Source: Syntrophales bacterium
Lineage (GTDB): Bacteria; Desulfobacterota; Syntrophia; Syntrophales; CG2-30-49-12
Assembly: GCA_030018935.1 (NCBI GenBank)
Contig: JASEGZ010000017.1
Span: 1-37,140, forward strand
Direction of reading: 5' to 3'
Length of the DNA stretch: 37,140 bases
Under the pieces are notes generated by a model, which had not been told where the DNA came from, did no database searches, and saw only the letters and a program-made list of their open reading frames with translations. Shown here piece after piece: positions 1 through 6,587 of this stretch (positions are counted from its first letter, which is position 1; every line of letters begins with the position of its first letter). The position numbers and the translations under genes were made by a program.

Positions 1-38
1 AAAGCGGACAATTCATTTGCTACAAAAGCGGACAATTC
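1..38. repeat. Tandem 14-bp direct repeats, possible IS end
   Basis: The 14-mer AAAGCGGACAATTC occurs at 1-14 and again at 25-38, 24 bp apart. Multiple short direct repeats near a terminus are typical of IS21-family insertion sequences, so the left edge may be the end of such an element whose transposase lies outside the window. No transposase is visible here, so this is an inference from repeat architecture only. Confidence 0.35.
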
Positions 39-63
39 TATTTACTCTTGACAGACAAAGTAG

Positions 64-82
64 GGTGGCAAGCGGGAAGGTC
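64..82. repeat. Dispersed repeat, copy 1
   Basis: The 19-mer GGTGGCAAGCGGGAAGGTC recurs exactly at 1656-1674. Similarity continues loosely for about 12 more bases (GTCTAAGATCT here, GTCTAAAATCT there). The two copies lie in direct orientation and bracket the gene-fragment mosaic and the metallo-hydrolase gene. Confidence 0.7.
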
Positions 83-229
83 TCCGTCTAAGATCTATTA
101 CTGCAATGTGAAAATGTCACCCCCCTGGATTCATAAACAGCCAAAAAGGTTGTTTTGATTTAAATATAGGAATATAAGAATAAATTATTGCATATCCACC
201 ATTCCCCTTGATGGGTAAGGGTAAACCAA

Positions 230-585
230 ATGGAATCAGATTCCACAAAACCCCATTATCTCGGCCATAGAAAACGCCTCCGTGAGAGATTTAGGAAAAC
301 CGGCCTTGCTTCCTTTGCGGTAACGATTGAAGATACTCGGCATGATGAACAACGCTTTGTAACTGTCGACGCAGATATTTTAGGCAGGGTGTTAGTGGTT
401 GTTTACGCTTATTCTGGTGAGGAAGAGATTAGATTGATTCCAGCCTGGTTTTCACTGCCGATCTTCTCCACCGGATTGCGTTCATTGAAAAGGCAGGGAC
501 AGGAATACGGCGTATAATAGAGGATGCAAGGAAGCATAAATGCCCTGAACCAAAATTCACAATTAGAAGTATTTCGAGAAGTTGA
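230..585 (+). pseudogene. Mosaic of RadC, BrnT and AlbA_2/RecG-like fragments
   Basis: An open frame at 230-517 joins remnants of unrelated genes. Residues 1-28 (KPHYLGHRKRLRERFRKTG) match the N-terminus of RadC-family proteins. Residues about 29-72 (EDTRHDEQRF, then LGRVLVVVYA) match the middle and C-terminal part of BrnT-type ribonuclease toxins, lacking the BrnT N-terminus. After about 445 the sequence changes again: in the +1 frame, 451-585 encodes 44 residues (ADLLHRIAFIEKAGTGIRR, then PEPKF) that match the C-terminal end of AlbA_2/RecG-like ATP-binding proteins, ending at a TGA. None of the three pieces is complete, so no functional product is expected. The assignments rest on motif recognition. 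Confidence 0.7.
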
Positions 586-638
586 AAGGCAAGAAGGGAT
601 AAAACCGGTTAAACATTACCTAATAAGGAGAAGGTCCG

Positions 639-1562
639 ATGACCAATAGAAACAAGGTAACCGAGAATATATACTTAATAGATGTCAGGGTATTTGGTAT
701 CCCCAATTTTACCTCAGCCTATTTGATAGCGGGTGAAGAATTGGCCTTGATAGAGACCGGTCCAACAAAATCAGTCCCTTTTATCATTGAAGGAGTTAGA
801 GAATTTGGATTTGATCCTGGGGACATATCGTATATTGTTGTTACCCACATCCACTTGGATCATGGGGGAGGAGCCGGTACATTAGCGAAGGAGATACCTA
901 AGGCAAAGGTAGTGGTTCACGAAAAAGGTGCGAGACATATGGTAGACCCTTCAAAGCTGGTAAGCAGTTCAAAGAGGGTTTTTGGAGACTTAATAGATGA
1001 ATGGTATGGAGAGGTCTTACCTGTAGAACAGGATAGGATAATGACTGTGAATGGCGGTGAGATAATCGATCTGGGTAGAGATCAGAGGCTTCGAATGATC
1101 GATTCCCCTGGACACTCTAATCACCATATCTGCATATACTCAGAGAAAGAGAAGGGACTTTTTACAGGAGATGCAGTGGGGGTATACCTTCCTGATTCAG
1201 AGGTACTGATACCCACGACCCCTCCCCCGGAATTCGATCCGGATATAAATGTGGAGACGATTAAAGGTTTTATGAACCTTGATTTGAGGCTCCTGCTGTT
1301 TTCCCATTTTGGGATTACAGAAAAAGTAAATCAGACCTTGAATATGGGCATTGACTGGCTTATGAAATGGAAAGAAAGTGTCTCAGAAATGATGAGTGAA
1401 GATATCTCTCTGGAAGGGATTACAGAGAAATTCAGGGCAGACACAAGGAAGGTACTGGGCTCAAATGAAGGGAAAGAACTCCTCTGTCAATGGGTAATGG
1501 ACCACCACATCCCCATGTGTGCCATGGGGTATCTCAACCACTTCAAGAAGAAGACTTTATAG
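639..1562 (+). CDS. Metallo-beta-lactamase-fold hydrolase
   Basis: This 307-residue protein has the metallo-beta-lactamase fold. The signature THIHLDH supplies H70, H72, D74 and H75. H159 (in DSPGHS), D178 (in TGDAVG) and H223 (in SHFG) complete a binuclear metal site like that of glyoxalase II and related hydrolases. All ligands are present, so the enzyme should be active. The substrate cannot be told from the sequence; thioester, lactone or phosphoester hydrolysis are all known in this superfamily. It is probably cytoplasmic, as no signal peptide is seen. The start is supported by AAGGAG at 625-630, 8 nt before the ATG. The gene stands alone between the fragment mosaic and tRNA-Thr, and its flanks carry the 19-bp direct repeat, so it may be acquired. 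Confidence 0.85.
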   Translation: MTNRNKVTENIYLIDVRVFGIPNFTSAYLIAGEELALIETGPTKSVPFIIEGVREFGFDPGDISYIVVTHIHLDHGGGAGTLAKEIPKAKVVVHEKGARHMVDPSKLVSSSKRVFGDLIDEWYGEVLPVEQDRIMTVNGGEIIDLGRDQRLRMIDSPGHSNHHICIYSEKEKGLFTGDAVGVYLPDSEVLIPTTPPPEFDPDINVETIKGFMNLDLRLLLFSHFGITEKVNQTLNMGIDWLMKWKESVSEMMSEDISLEGITEKFRADTRKVLGSNEGKELLCQWVMDHHIPMCAMGYLNHFKKKTL

Positions 1563-1655
1563 GTATTCCCCCATCTCCTTAAATCACCTTTACCATACCT
1601 GACAATGCCTGAAAGGGCCCTTGCAGCTTGAATCTCCTTGCGGCCAAAAACTTAA

Positions 1656-1674
1656 GGTGGCAAGCGGGAAGGTC
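1656..1674. repeat. Dispersed repeat, copy 2
   Basis: Exact second copy of the 19-mer found at 64-82, in the same orientation, between the metallo-hydrolase gene and tRNA-Thr. Confidence 0.7.
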
Positions 1675-1685
1675 GGTCTAAAATC

Positions 1686-1712
1686 TTGACAAGGGACAGT
1701 TGTTAAGATAAA
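1686..1712 (+). promoter_or_regulatory. Possible promoter for tRNA-Thr/hsp20/lon
   Basis: A perfect TTGACA (1686-1691) is followed 15 nt later by the weak -10-like GATAAA (1707-1712), about 30 nt before the tRNA. The -35 match is strong and the -10 assignment is uncertain. Confidence 0.4.
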
Positions 1713-1741
1713 TGATATAAGACTATGAAAATAATCAGAAA

Positions 1742-1817
<76 letters not shown>

Positions 1818-1851
1818 GTATTTAAGACCATGCCAGTTAGAGGAGCCCAAA

Positions 1852-2298
1852 ATGGACTATGTAGAGATTAGCTTTACGGCCGATCTGGGGACGATAGATA
1901 CCGATCTTCGCAGGACTGTTGATGAAATGTTTCTTCTGATTAACCCCTTATCTACGCATTTTCAGCAGGTGTGGAGACCTCAGATAGATGTCTGCGAAAC
2001 CCCTGACGAGATTTTGATCCTGGCCGATATTGCGGGGGTCAACAGAGAAGAACTCCATGTGGAGATTGGCCGCAGGACGGTAAAGATCTCCGGGCGACGG
2101 AGGGAAAGACCGCCCACGGAAAACATGAGATATTCCCTTGCCGAGATTCCCTACGGATATTTTGAGAGGAGTTTTGCCCTACCCGCTCCCATCGAAATGG
2201 AAGCCGTTTCCGCGACGTATACAGATGGGCTTCTTCAAATCCGCATACCAAAGGCGCCCTTGAATAAGGTTCACAAAGTTCCCATTCAAAAAGGTTGA
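1852..2298 (+). CDS. Hsp20/alpha-crystallin small heat-shock protein
   Basis: This 148-residue small heat-shock protein is an ATP-independent holdase that binds unfolding proteins in the cytoplasm. The alpha-crystallin domain covers roughly residues 42-135, from PQIDVCETPDEILILADIAG through FERSFALPAPI to DGLLQIRIPKA. The C-terminal tail has the usual short hydrophobic motif (VPI). The start is supported by AGAGGAG at 1839-1845, 6 nt before the ATG. The gene lies 60 bp upstream of lon with no terminator between them, so holdase and protease are probably one stress operon. No heat-shock promoter or CIRCE-like element is visible. Confidence 0.93.
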   Translation: MDYVEISFTADLGTIDTDLRRTVDEMFLLINPLSTHFQQVWRPQIDVCETPDEILILADIAGVNREELHVEIGRRTVKISGRRRERPPTENMRYSLAEIPYGYFERSFALPAPIEMEAVSATYTDGLLQIRIPKAPLNKVHKVPIQKG

Positions 2299-2358
2299 TC
2301 GTTTTTTAAATCATAAGACGTGTATGGACTCACATGAGGGTTACTTTTGGAGGTTCCC

Positions 2359-4707
2359 ATGGCAGAAGAGAAACAACCCGAGGAGTTGAAGGCTGGTAAC
2401 ATCCCGAAAATTTTACCCCTCCTGCCCATATTTAATATTGTCGTTTTCCCGAAGATGATGATTCCCCTGGAGGTTTCCGGCGATCAATCGTCCACCCTTA
2501 TTGATGAGGCTATGGCAAAGGATCGCCTGGTAGGCCTTGTGATGGCAAAGAAGCCTCCCCTCGAGACCAGGTATCAGCCCGGGGATTTTTATGACATTGG
2601 TACGGCTGTCATGATTCTGAAAATGGCAAAGGGGGCCGATAACAAGGCGCAACTCCTCGTACAGGGTATTGGCAGGTTCAAGATCGCCGACTTTGTGGAA
2701 GGCAAGCCATATCTTCAGACACAGGTAGAGGCCATCGAGGATCAGGAAACCAAGGACCTGGAGACTGAAGCGTTGATGACAAATCTTGTGGGACTTTTTG
2801 ACCGTGTTGTTCAGCTTTCTCCCTTTTTACCCCAGGAGTTCGGCCTGATGGCAAAGTCCATTACTGAACCGGGCACCCTGGCTGACATGGTGGCATCTAT
2901 TATAAATTCTTCCATGGAAGAGAAACAGAAGATTCTGGAGACCATGGATGTAAAACAGCGACTGAAGGAAGTGACGCGGCTGATTAATCACCAACTGGAG
3001 ATCCTCGAACTGAGCAATAAGATCCAATCCCAGGTCAAGGATGACATTGATAAAGGTCAGCGGGAATACTACCTCCGCCAGCAGCTTAAGGCAATCAGGC
3101 AGGAGTTGGGTGAAACGGATGAATCGAAGGTTGAGATCGAGGAATTCCGGGCCAAGATTGAGAAAAAAACCCTTCCCGAGGAGGCTAAGAAAGAAGCCGA
3201 GCGTGAGCTTGATCGTCTGTCCCGTATGCATCCCTCCTCAGCCGAATACACTGTGGCGGCAACCTACTTAGACTGGTTAACGGCGCTCCCCTGGAATGAA
3301 TACACGCAGGACAATCTCGACATCAAGGCGGCAAGGCAGGTTTTAGATGAAGACCACTTTGGCCTGGAAAAGCCCAAAAAGCGGATCATCGAGTATCTGG
3401 CCGTCCGCAAGTTAAAACCCGACACGAAGGGACCAATCTTGTGCTTTGTCGGCCCTCCGGGTACCGGTAAAACATCCCTCGGGCAATCCATCGCCCGTGC
3501 CCTGGGGCGTAAATTCATCCGTATCTCGCTGGGCGGCGTGCGGGATGAGGCCGAGATTCGCGGGCACCGCCGCACCTATGTGGGAGCGCTTCCCGGCAGG
3601 ATCATCCAGGGAATCAGGCGGGCAGAATCGAGTAACCCCCTATTTATGCTGGATGAGATTGACAAGGTGGGGAGTGATTTTCGTGGTGATCCATCATCGG
3701 CGCTCCTCGAGGTGCTCGATCCGGAGCAGAACTTCTCTTTTGAGGATCACTATCTGGATGTGCCATTTGACCTATCCCATGTCATGTTTATTACCACGGC
3801 GAATATCATGGATACGGTGCCTCCTGCTCTTCGGGACAGGCAGGAGGTAATCGAACTCCCCGGCTATACGCAGGACGAAAAGATTAAAATTGCCGAACGC
3901 TATCTAATCCCCAGACAGATAGCAGCCAACGGCCTTAACTCTGCTCAGATCACATTCACAAAAGGTGCGATAGATCACATCATCTCGGGGTATACCCGGG
4001 AGGCTGGTGTGAGGAATCTGGAACGTGAAATAGCCGCGATATGCCGGGGTGTGGCAAGTAAGGTCGCTGAAGGAAAGGTAAAATCCGCCTCCATCACCGT
4101 TAAAGATATACACAGGTACCTGGGACCAGTCCGCATAACATCCGAGGCGAGTGCCCGGACATCCAAGGCTGGCGTGGCGATGGGGCTGGCATGGACACCA
4201 ACAGGCGGAGATCTCCTCTTTATTGAGGCCACATCCATGAAGGGTAAGAAGGGCCTTACCCTGACCGGCCAATTGGGAGATGTCATGAAGGAATCGGCTA
4301 CGGCCGCTTTGAGCTTTATACGAGCCAATGCTGCTGATCTCGGCATCTCCAAGGATTTTTTCGAAGAAATTGATATCCACGTCCATGTGCCCGCGGGGGC
4401 AATTCAAAAAGACGGCCCCTCGGCGGGTGTGACAATGCTTACCGCCCTGGTATCTCTGCTGACTGACAAAAAGGTTAAAAAAGACCTCGCCATGACCGGT
4501 GAAATCACCCTCCGGGGGCTTGTGCTTCCCGTCGGCGGCATCAAGGAAAAGGTCCTTGCCGCTCACCGTGCAGGCGTCAAAAAGATCATCCTTCCCAGAT
4601 GGAACAGGAAGGACCTGGAAGACATCCCCCAGAAGGTGCAAAAAAATATCTGCTTTTACTTCGTAGACGAGATGATGGAAGTATTAAAGCTCGCCCTGGA
4701 AAAATGA
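2359..4707 (+). CDS. lon: ATP-dependent Lon protease
   Basis: A full-length Lon of 782 residues, which degrades misfolded and regulatory proteins in the cytoplasm as a hexamer. It has the N-terminal substrate-binding domain ([12 protein letters not shown] at about residues 21-32), a central coiled region, an AAA+ module with Walker A GPPGTGKT near residue 364 and Walker B LFMLDEID near 427, and a C-terminal Ser-Lys protease domain. The catalytic Ser688 lies in DGPSAG and Lys731 in GGIKEK. The 43-residue spacing is the same as S679/K722 of E. coli. The frame is open from a TTG at 2347, but that codon lies in the Shine-Dalgarno TTTGGAGG (2346-2353), so the ATG at 2359 is the start. Confidence 0.97.
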   Translation: MAEEKQPEELKAGNIPKILPLLPIFNIVVFPKMMIPLEVSGDQSSTLIDEAMAKDRLVGLVMAKKPPLETRYQPGDFYDIGTAVMILKMAKGADNKAQLLVQGIGRFKIADFVEGKPYLQTQVEAIEDQETKDLETEALMTNLVGLFDRVVQLSPFLPQEFGLMAKSITEPGTLADMVASIINSSMEEKQKILETMDVKQRLKEVTRLINHQLEILELSNKIQSQVKDDIDKGQREYYLRQQLKAIRQELGETDESKVEIEEFRAKIEKKTLPEEAKKEAERELDRLSRMHPSSAEYTVAATYLDWLTALPWNEYTQDNLDIKAARQVLDEDHFGLEKPKKRIIEYLAVRKLKPDTKGPILCFVGPPGTGKTSLGQSIARALGRKFIRISLGGVRDEAEIRGHRRTYVGALPGRIIQGIRRAESSNPLFMLDEIDKVGSDFRGDPSSALLEVLDPEQNFSFEDHYLDVPFDLSHVMFITTANIMDTVPPALRDRQEVIELPGYTQDEKIKIAERYLIPRQIAANGLNSAQITFTKGAIDHIISGYTREAGVRNLEREIAAICRGVASKVAEGKVKSASITVKDIHRYLGPVRITSEASARTSKAGVAMGLAWTPTGGDLLFIEATSMKGKKGLTLTGQLGDVMKESATAALSFIRANAADLGISKDFFEEIDIHVHVPAGAIQKDGPSAGVTMLTALVSLLTDKKVKKDLAMTGEITLRGLVLPVGGIKEKVLAAHRAGVKKIILPRWNRKDLEDIPQKVQKNICFYFVDEMMEVLKLALEK

Positions 4708-4710
4708 TAT

Positions 4711-4735
4711 AGGGACGGGTTTGAAACCCGTCCCT
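4711..4735. repeat. Perfect palindrome after lon (GGGAC-type)
   Basis: AGGGACGGGTTT and AAACCCGTCCCT flank a single G, starting 3 nt after the lon stop. There is no T-run on the lon strand, so it is not a standard intrinsic terminator, although it sits between two convergent genes. A sister palindrome with the same plan (GGGACRGRTTTGAAA core) lies at 32041-32065, which points to a dispersed palindromic repeat family. Confidence 0.75.
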
Positions 4736-4759
4736 GCGGGAGTCGGGAGTTGGAAACCG

Positions 4760-5980
4760 CTACAGGGCGACCTGTAGAGTCAACTGTACCCTTTTGTCAT
4801 TTAATTTGTTGCTTTGCTCATAGTTCACATGATCATAATCAAGGACAATCATGTTCTTATGCTGCTTATCCAGGTGGTAGGCAACGCCGGCGATGTATCG
4901 CGTATTTTCGTCATCGCCTGTATCGGTATCAGGGTCAAAACGATCATAGCGCCCGAAGATACTGAATTTTTTATGGGGTTTTAATTCGGCAAAGGCAGAA
5001 TACCCCTCTTTGTCTTTTTCATCGGTACCCTTTTGATCACCCTTACCCGTATAGTACTGACCCGTGAGAACAAGATATTCGTGCTCAAACTGCACAAAAC
5101 CGAGATTCACTCTCCAATCAGGAGGATCGGCCTCCTTGTTCCCTTTGCCATATACGCCAAAGTAGGAAAACTGGAGGCCGGGGATGATGTCCGGTAGGGG
5201 TCTCAGTGTCAGCCTTCCCTCGATGACCTTGTTATCGTTCTTTTCCGCTGCATGGTATCCACCGCCGTTATAAACCCCCAAGGCCATGCTTCCATAGCGG
5301 CCGGGATAGTAATTGCTTACCCTCTTCTGGTAGTCTTCATCCATCTTTCCCCCGAACAGGGAGACAAACGTTAAACCTAAATCCGCTGAATTGAAGATTT
5401 CGTTTCGCTCCAGAAACATCGTATCCTGACAGCGGTAGAAATTTACATGCTCTTCATAGTCGAGCCACGGCATATGAACAACTCCCACTTCCAGGAAAGG
5501 CTGGGTAAAAAATCCAAGGTTGGGGAGGTTGAACTGGCCGTAGAGGTATTTTACCCTCATGGCAATAGAGCCATCAAGATTGTTCGGTTTATCTCCAGGC
5601 TCCTCCAGGTCTTTTACCGTCGTGATATCGAGAGTCATCCTGCTGCTGAACCAGGGGAAAAACTCTTTTGCTACGGTCAGATAGCCGCGTTTCGCCACAA
5701 ACTGATGGAAACCGTCACCGCTGCCCTGGCCGTCTTCGCCGTTTTGATAGGAAAGGTACCACAGCAGTCCAAATTTAAAACCTTTCAGGTTCTTGATTAT
5801 CTTTGCAAGATCCTTTGATTCCTTATCCTCCTCTACCGACATTGCCTCCTCCCGGCTCAGAAGACCCTTTTCTACCAGCTTCTTGAGGAGCGGGTTTGCA
5901 ATATCTTCCGCAACCGCTGTTCCCGCCAGCCAAAGCAGGCTACAGATAAACAGAAATAAAACAGCCACCATTCTTTTCAT
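4760..5980 (-). CDS. Outer-membrane porin, OprP/OprO-like
   Basis: This 406-residue exported protein begins with a signal peptide (MKRMVAVLFLFICSLLWLAG, cleavage likely after AVA). A short helical segment follows (LLKKLVEKGLLSREEA), as in many phosphate-selective-porin-like proteins, where it precedes the barrel. The rest alternates polar and aromatic residues in strands (RYIAGVAYHLD, YSAFAELKPH), consistent with a beta-barrel. The substrate is unknown. The C-terminus ends in Leu and not the usual Phe. The start is supported by GGGAGG about 9 nt upstream of the ATG. The gene is convergent with lon, and three spaced GGTGTTA motifs lie upstream. Confidence 0.8.
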   Translation of the reverse strand: MKRMVAVLFLFICSLLWLAGTAVAEDIANPLLKKLVEKGLLSREEAMSVEEDKESKDLAKIIKNLKGFKFGLLWYLSYQNGEDGQGSGDGFHQFVAKRGYLTVAKEFFPWFSSRMTLDITTVKDLEEPGDKPNNLDGSIAMRVKYLYGQFNLPNLGFFTQPFLEVGVVHMPWLDYEEHVNFYRCQDTMFLERNEIFNSADLGLTFVSLFGGKMDEDYQKRVSNYYPGRYGSMALGVYNGGGYHAAEKNDNKVIEGRLTLRPLPDIIPGLQFSYFGVYGKGNKEADPPDWRVNLGFVQFEHEYLVLTGQYYTGKGDQKGTDEKDKEGYSAFAELKPHKKFSIFGRYDRFDPDTDTGDDENTRYIAGVAYHLDKQHKNMIVLDYDHVNYEQSNKLNDKRVQLTLQVAL

Positions 5981-6018
5981 AAATTTATTCCTCCCTTACT
6001 GTAATATTATGCGGGAGA

Positions 6019-6097
6019 GGTGTTATCAGGTTTTCATTGCGATTTGATTACAGTGGTGTTAAAATTTAGCCGAGAATTGTTAAATTTATGTAACACC
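6019..6097. promoter_or_regulatory. Three GGTGTTA motifs at 36-bp intervals
   Basis: GGTGTTA occurs at 6019-6025 and 6055-6061, and its reverse complement TAACACC at 6091-6097. The start-to-start distances are exactly 36 bp. The second and third form an inverted pair. They lie 39-117 bp upstream of the porin start, where a regulator could bind. No regulator is assigned. Confidence 0.4.
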
Positions 6098-6147
6098 ATG
6101 CCAAGGAACGTTCATCCGGACAACTGGCAGGGAATGATTTTTCTCCC

Positions 6148-6177
6148 TTGACAGGTATAAATGATGTTTGTTATACA
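6148..6177 (+). promoter_or_regulatory. Sigma70-like promoter upstream of the cimA leader
   Basis: TTGACA (6148-6153), an 18-bp spacer and TATACA (6172-6177). Transcription would begin near 6184 and run through the small lipoprotein-like ORF and the Ile-rich leader into cimA. The -35 is a perfect consensus match and the -10 matches at four of six positions. Confidence 0.55.
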
Positions 6178-6245
6178 GAAAATGACCAAGGTCTGAAAGT
6201 TACAGATAAAGGAAAAGGAATATCCTTTAAGGAAGGTTTGGGGTT

Positions 6246-6392
6246 ATGATGATATATAGGAGATACTGCGGGCTTTTTCTGGTCTTTATCATCTTAGTTA
6301 CGGCCTGCGCCAAGTATGAGAGAACTGCGACTTCAGATCAAAGAGGCAGATACCGGACGGCTATATCCGCTTATTATGAAGCTTTAACCTGA
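6246..6392 (+). CDS. Small predicted lipoprotein-like ORF
   Basis: This 48-codon ORF starts at ATG 6246, preceded by AAGGAAGG-like purines at a long spacing. The N-terminus looks like a lipoprotein signal: a basic n-region (MMIYRRYCG), a hydrophobic stretch (LFLVFIILV) and a lipobox TAC with Cys21. The remaining 27 residues are polar (KYERTATSDQRGRYRTAIS). It ends at TGA, 14 nt before the Ile-rich leader ORF and inside the presumed cimA transcript. No family is recognised. It could be a genuine tiny lipoprotein, an upstream ORF in the leader, or chance. A +1 shift at its end would open 38 further codons, but that frame overlaps the attenuator and is judged a shadow. Confidence 0.35.
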   Translation: MMIYRRYCGLFLVFIILVTACAKYERTATSDQRGRYRTAISAYYEALT

Positions 6393-6406
6393 AAGACTTT
6401 CTTATC

Positions 6407-6484
6407 ATGGCGGGAAATATGATTACCATTATCATACGGCCTATAATTATTATCGAGGGCATAATTTTAGTCTCGAAGACATAG
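6407..6484 (+). CDS. Isoleucine-rich leader peptide of cimA
   Basis: A 25-codon ORF running from ATG 6407 to TAG 6482-6484. Ten of its 25 residues are Ile, mostly clustered (ITIIIRPIIII, then GIILV), with all three Ile codons used. A second ATG at 6419, preceded by GGCGGG, is an alternative start that would keep all ten Ile codons. This is the pattern of attenuation leader peptides, where shortage of one charged tRNA stalls the ribosome on its codons. The stop lies 5 nt before pairing segment 2 of the attenuator, so a ribosome that finishes the peptide would cover that segment. The downstream gene cimA makes the isoleucine precursor citramalate. The peptide itself probably has no function beyond sensing. 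Confidence 0.7.
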   Translation: MAGNMITIIIRPIIIIEGIILVSKT

Positions 6485-6568
6485 GAGACCTGATAGTGGT
6501 GTAATGTTTTAAAAATTTGCAGGACAGCAAAATCCGTTATCAGGTTAAACTGGTAACGGATTTTTTTT
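6425..6568 (+). promoter_or_regulatory. Predicted isoleucine transcription attenuator of cimA
   Basis: Four segments give the classic alternative folds. Segment 1, 6425-6434 (ACCATTATCA, inside the Ile codons), pairs over 10 bp with segment 2, 6491-6500 (TGATAGTGGT), with one G-U. Segment 2 extended, 6488-6499 (ACCTGATAGTGG), pairs over 12 bp with segment 3, 6534-6545 (CCGTTATCAGGT), with two G-U pairs. Segment 3 pairs with segment 4 (6550-6564) to form the terminator. Stalling on Ile codons would hide segment 1, let 2:3 form and prevent termination. Completing the peptide, or no translation, would favour 3:4. All pairings were found by reading, without an energy calculation. Confidence 0.7.
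6529..6568 (+). terminator. Intrinsic terminator in the cimA leader
   Basis: AAAATCCGTTATCAG (6529-6543) pairs with CTGGTAACGGATTTT (6550-6564) across a 6-nt loop, with one T-G pair. A run of eight T (6561-6568) follows. It ends 19 nt before the cimA ATG, so it must be bypassed for cimA expression unless an unseen promoter lies within the last few bases. It is segment 3:4 of the attenuator. Confidence 0.88.
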
Positions 6569-6587
6569 GGAAAAGAGAGGTACGGTT

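Noticed and set aside
2347-2358. TTG as an upstream start for lon.
   Set aside because: The codon lies in the Shine-Dalgarno sequence of the ATG at 2359.
3904-4641. A 245-codon open frame antisense to lon.
   Set aside because: It is a shadow of the conserved Lon AAA+/protease coding sequence; its own residues match no family I recognise.
6388-6504. A His/Tyr-rich 38-codon frame that would extend the small lipoprotein if one base were inserted in error near 6386.
   Set aside because: It overlaps the Ile-rich leader ORF and the paired segments of the attenuator, whose architecture explains the sequence better. The Tyr and His codons are the shifted reading of the Ile codons. A frameshifted lipoprotein remains a weaker alternative.
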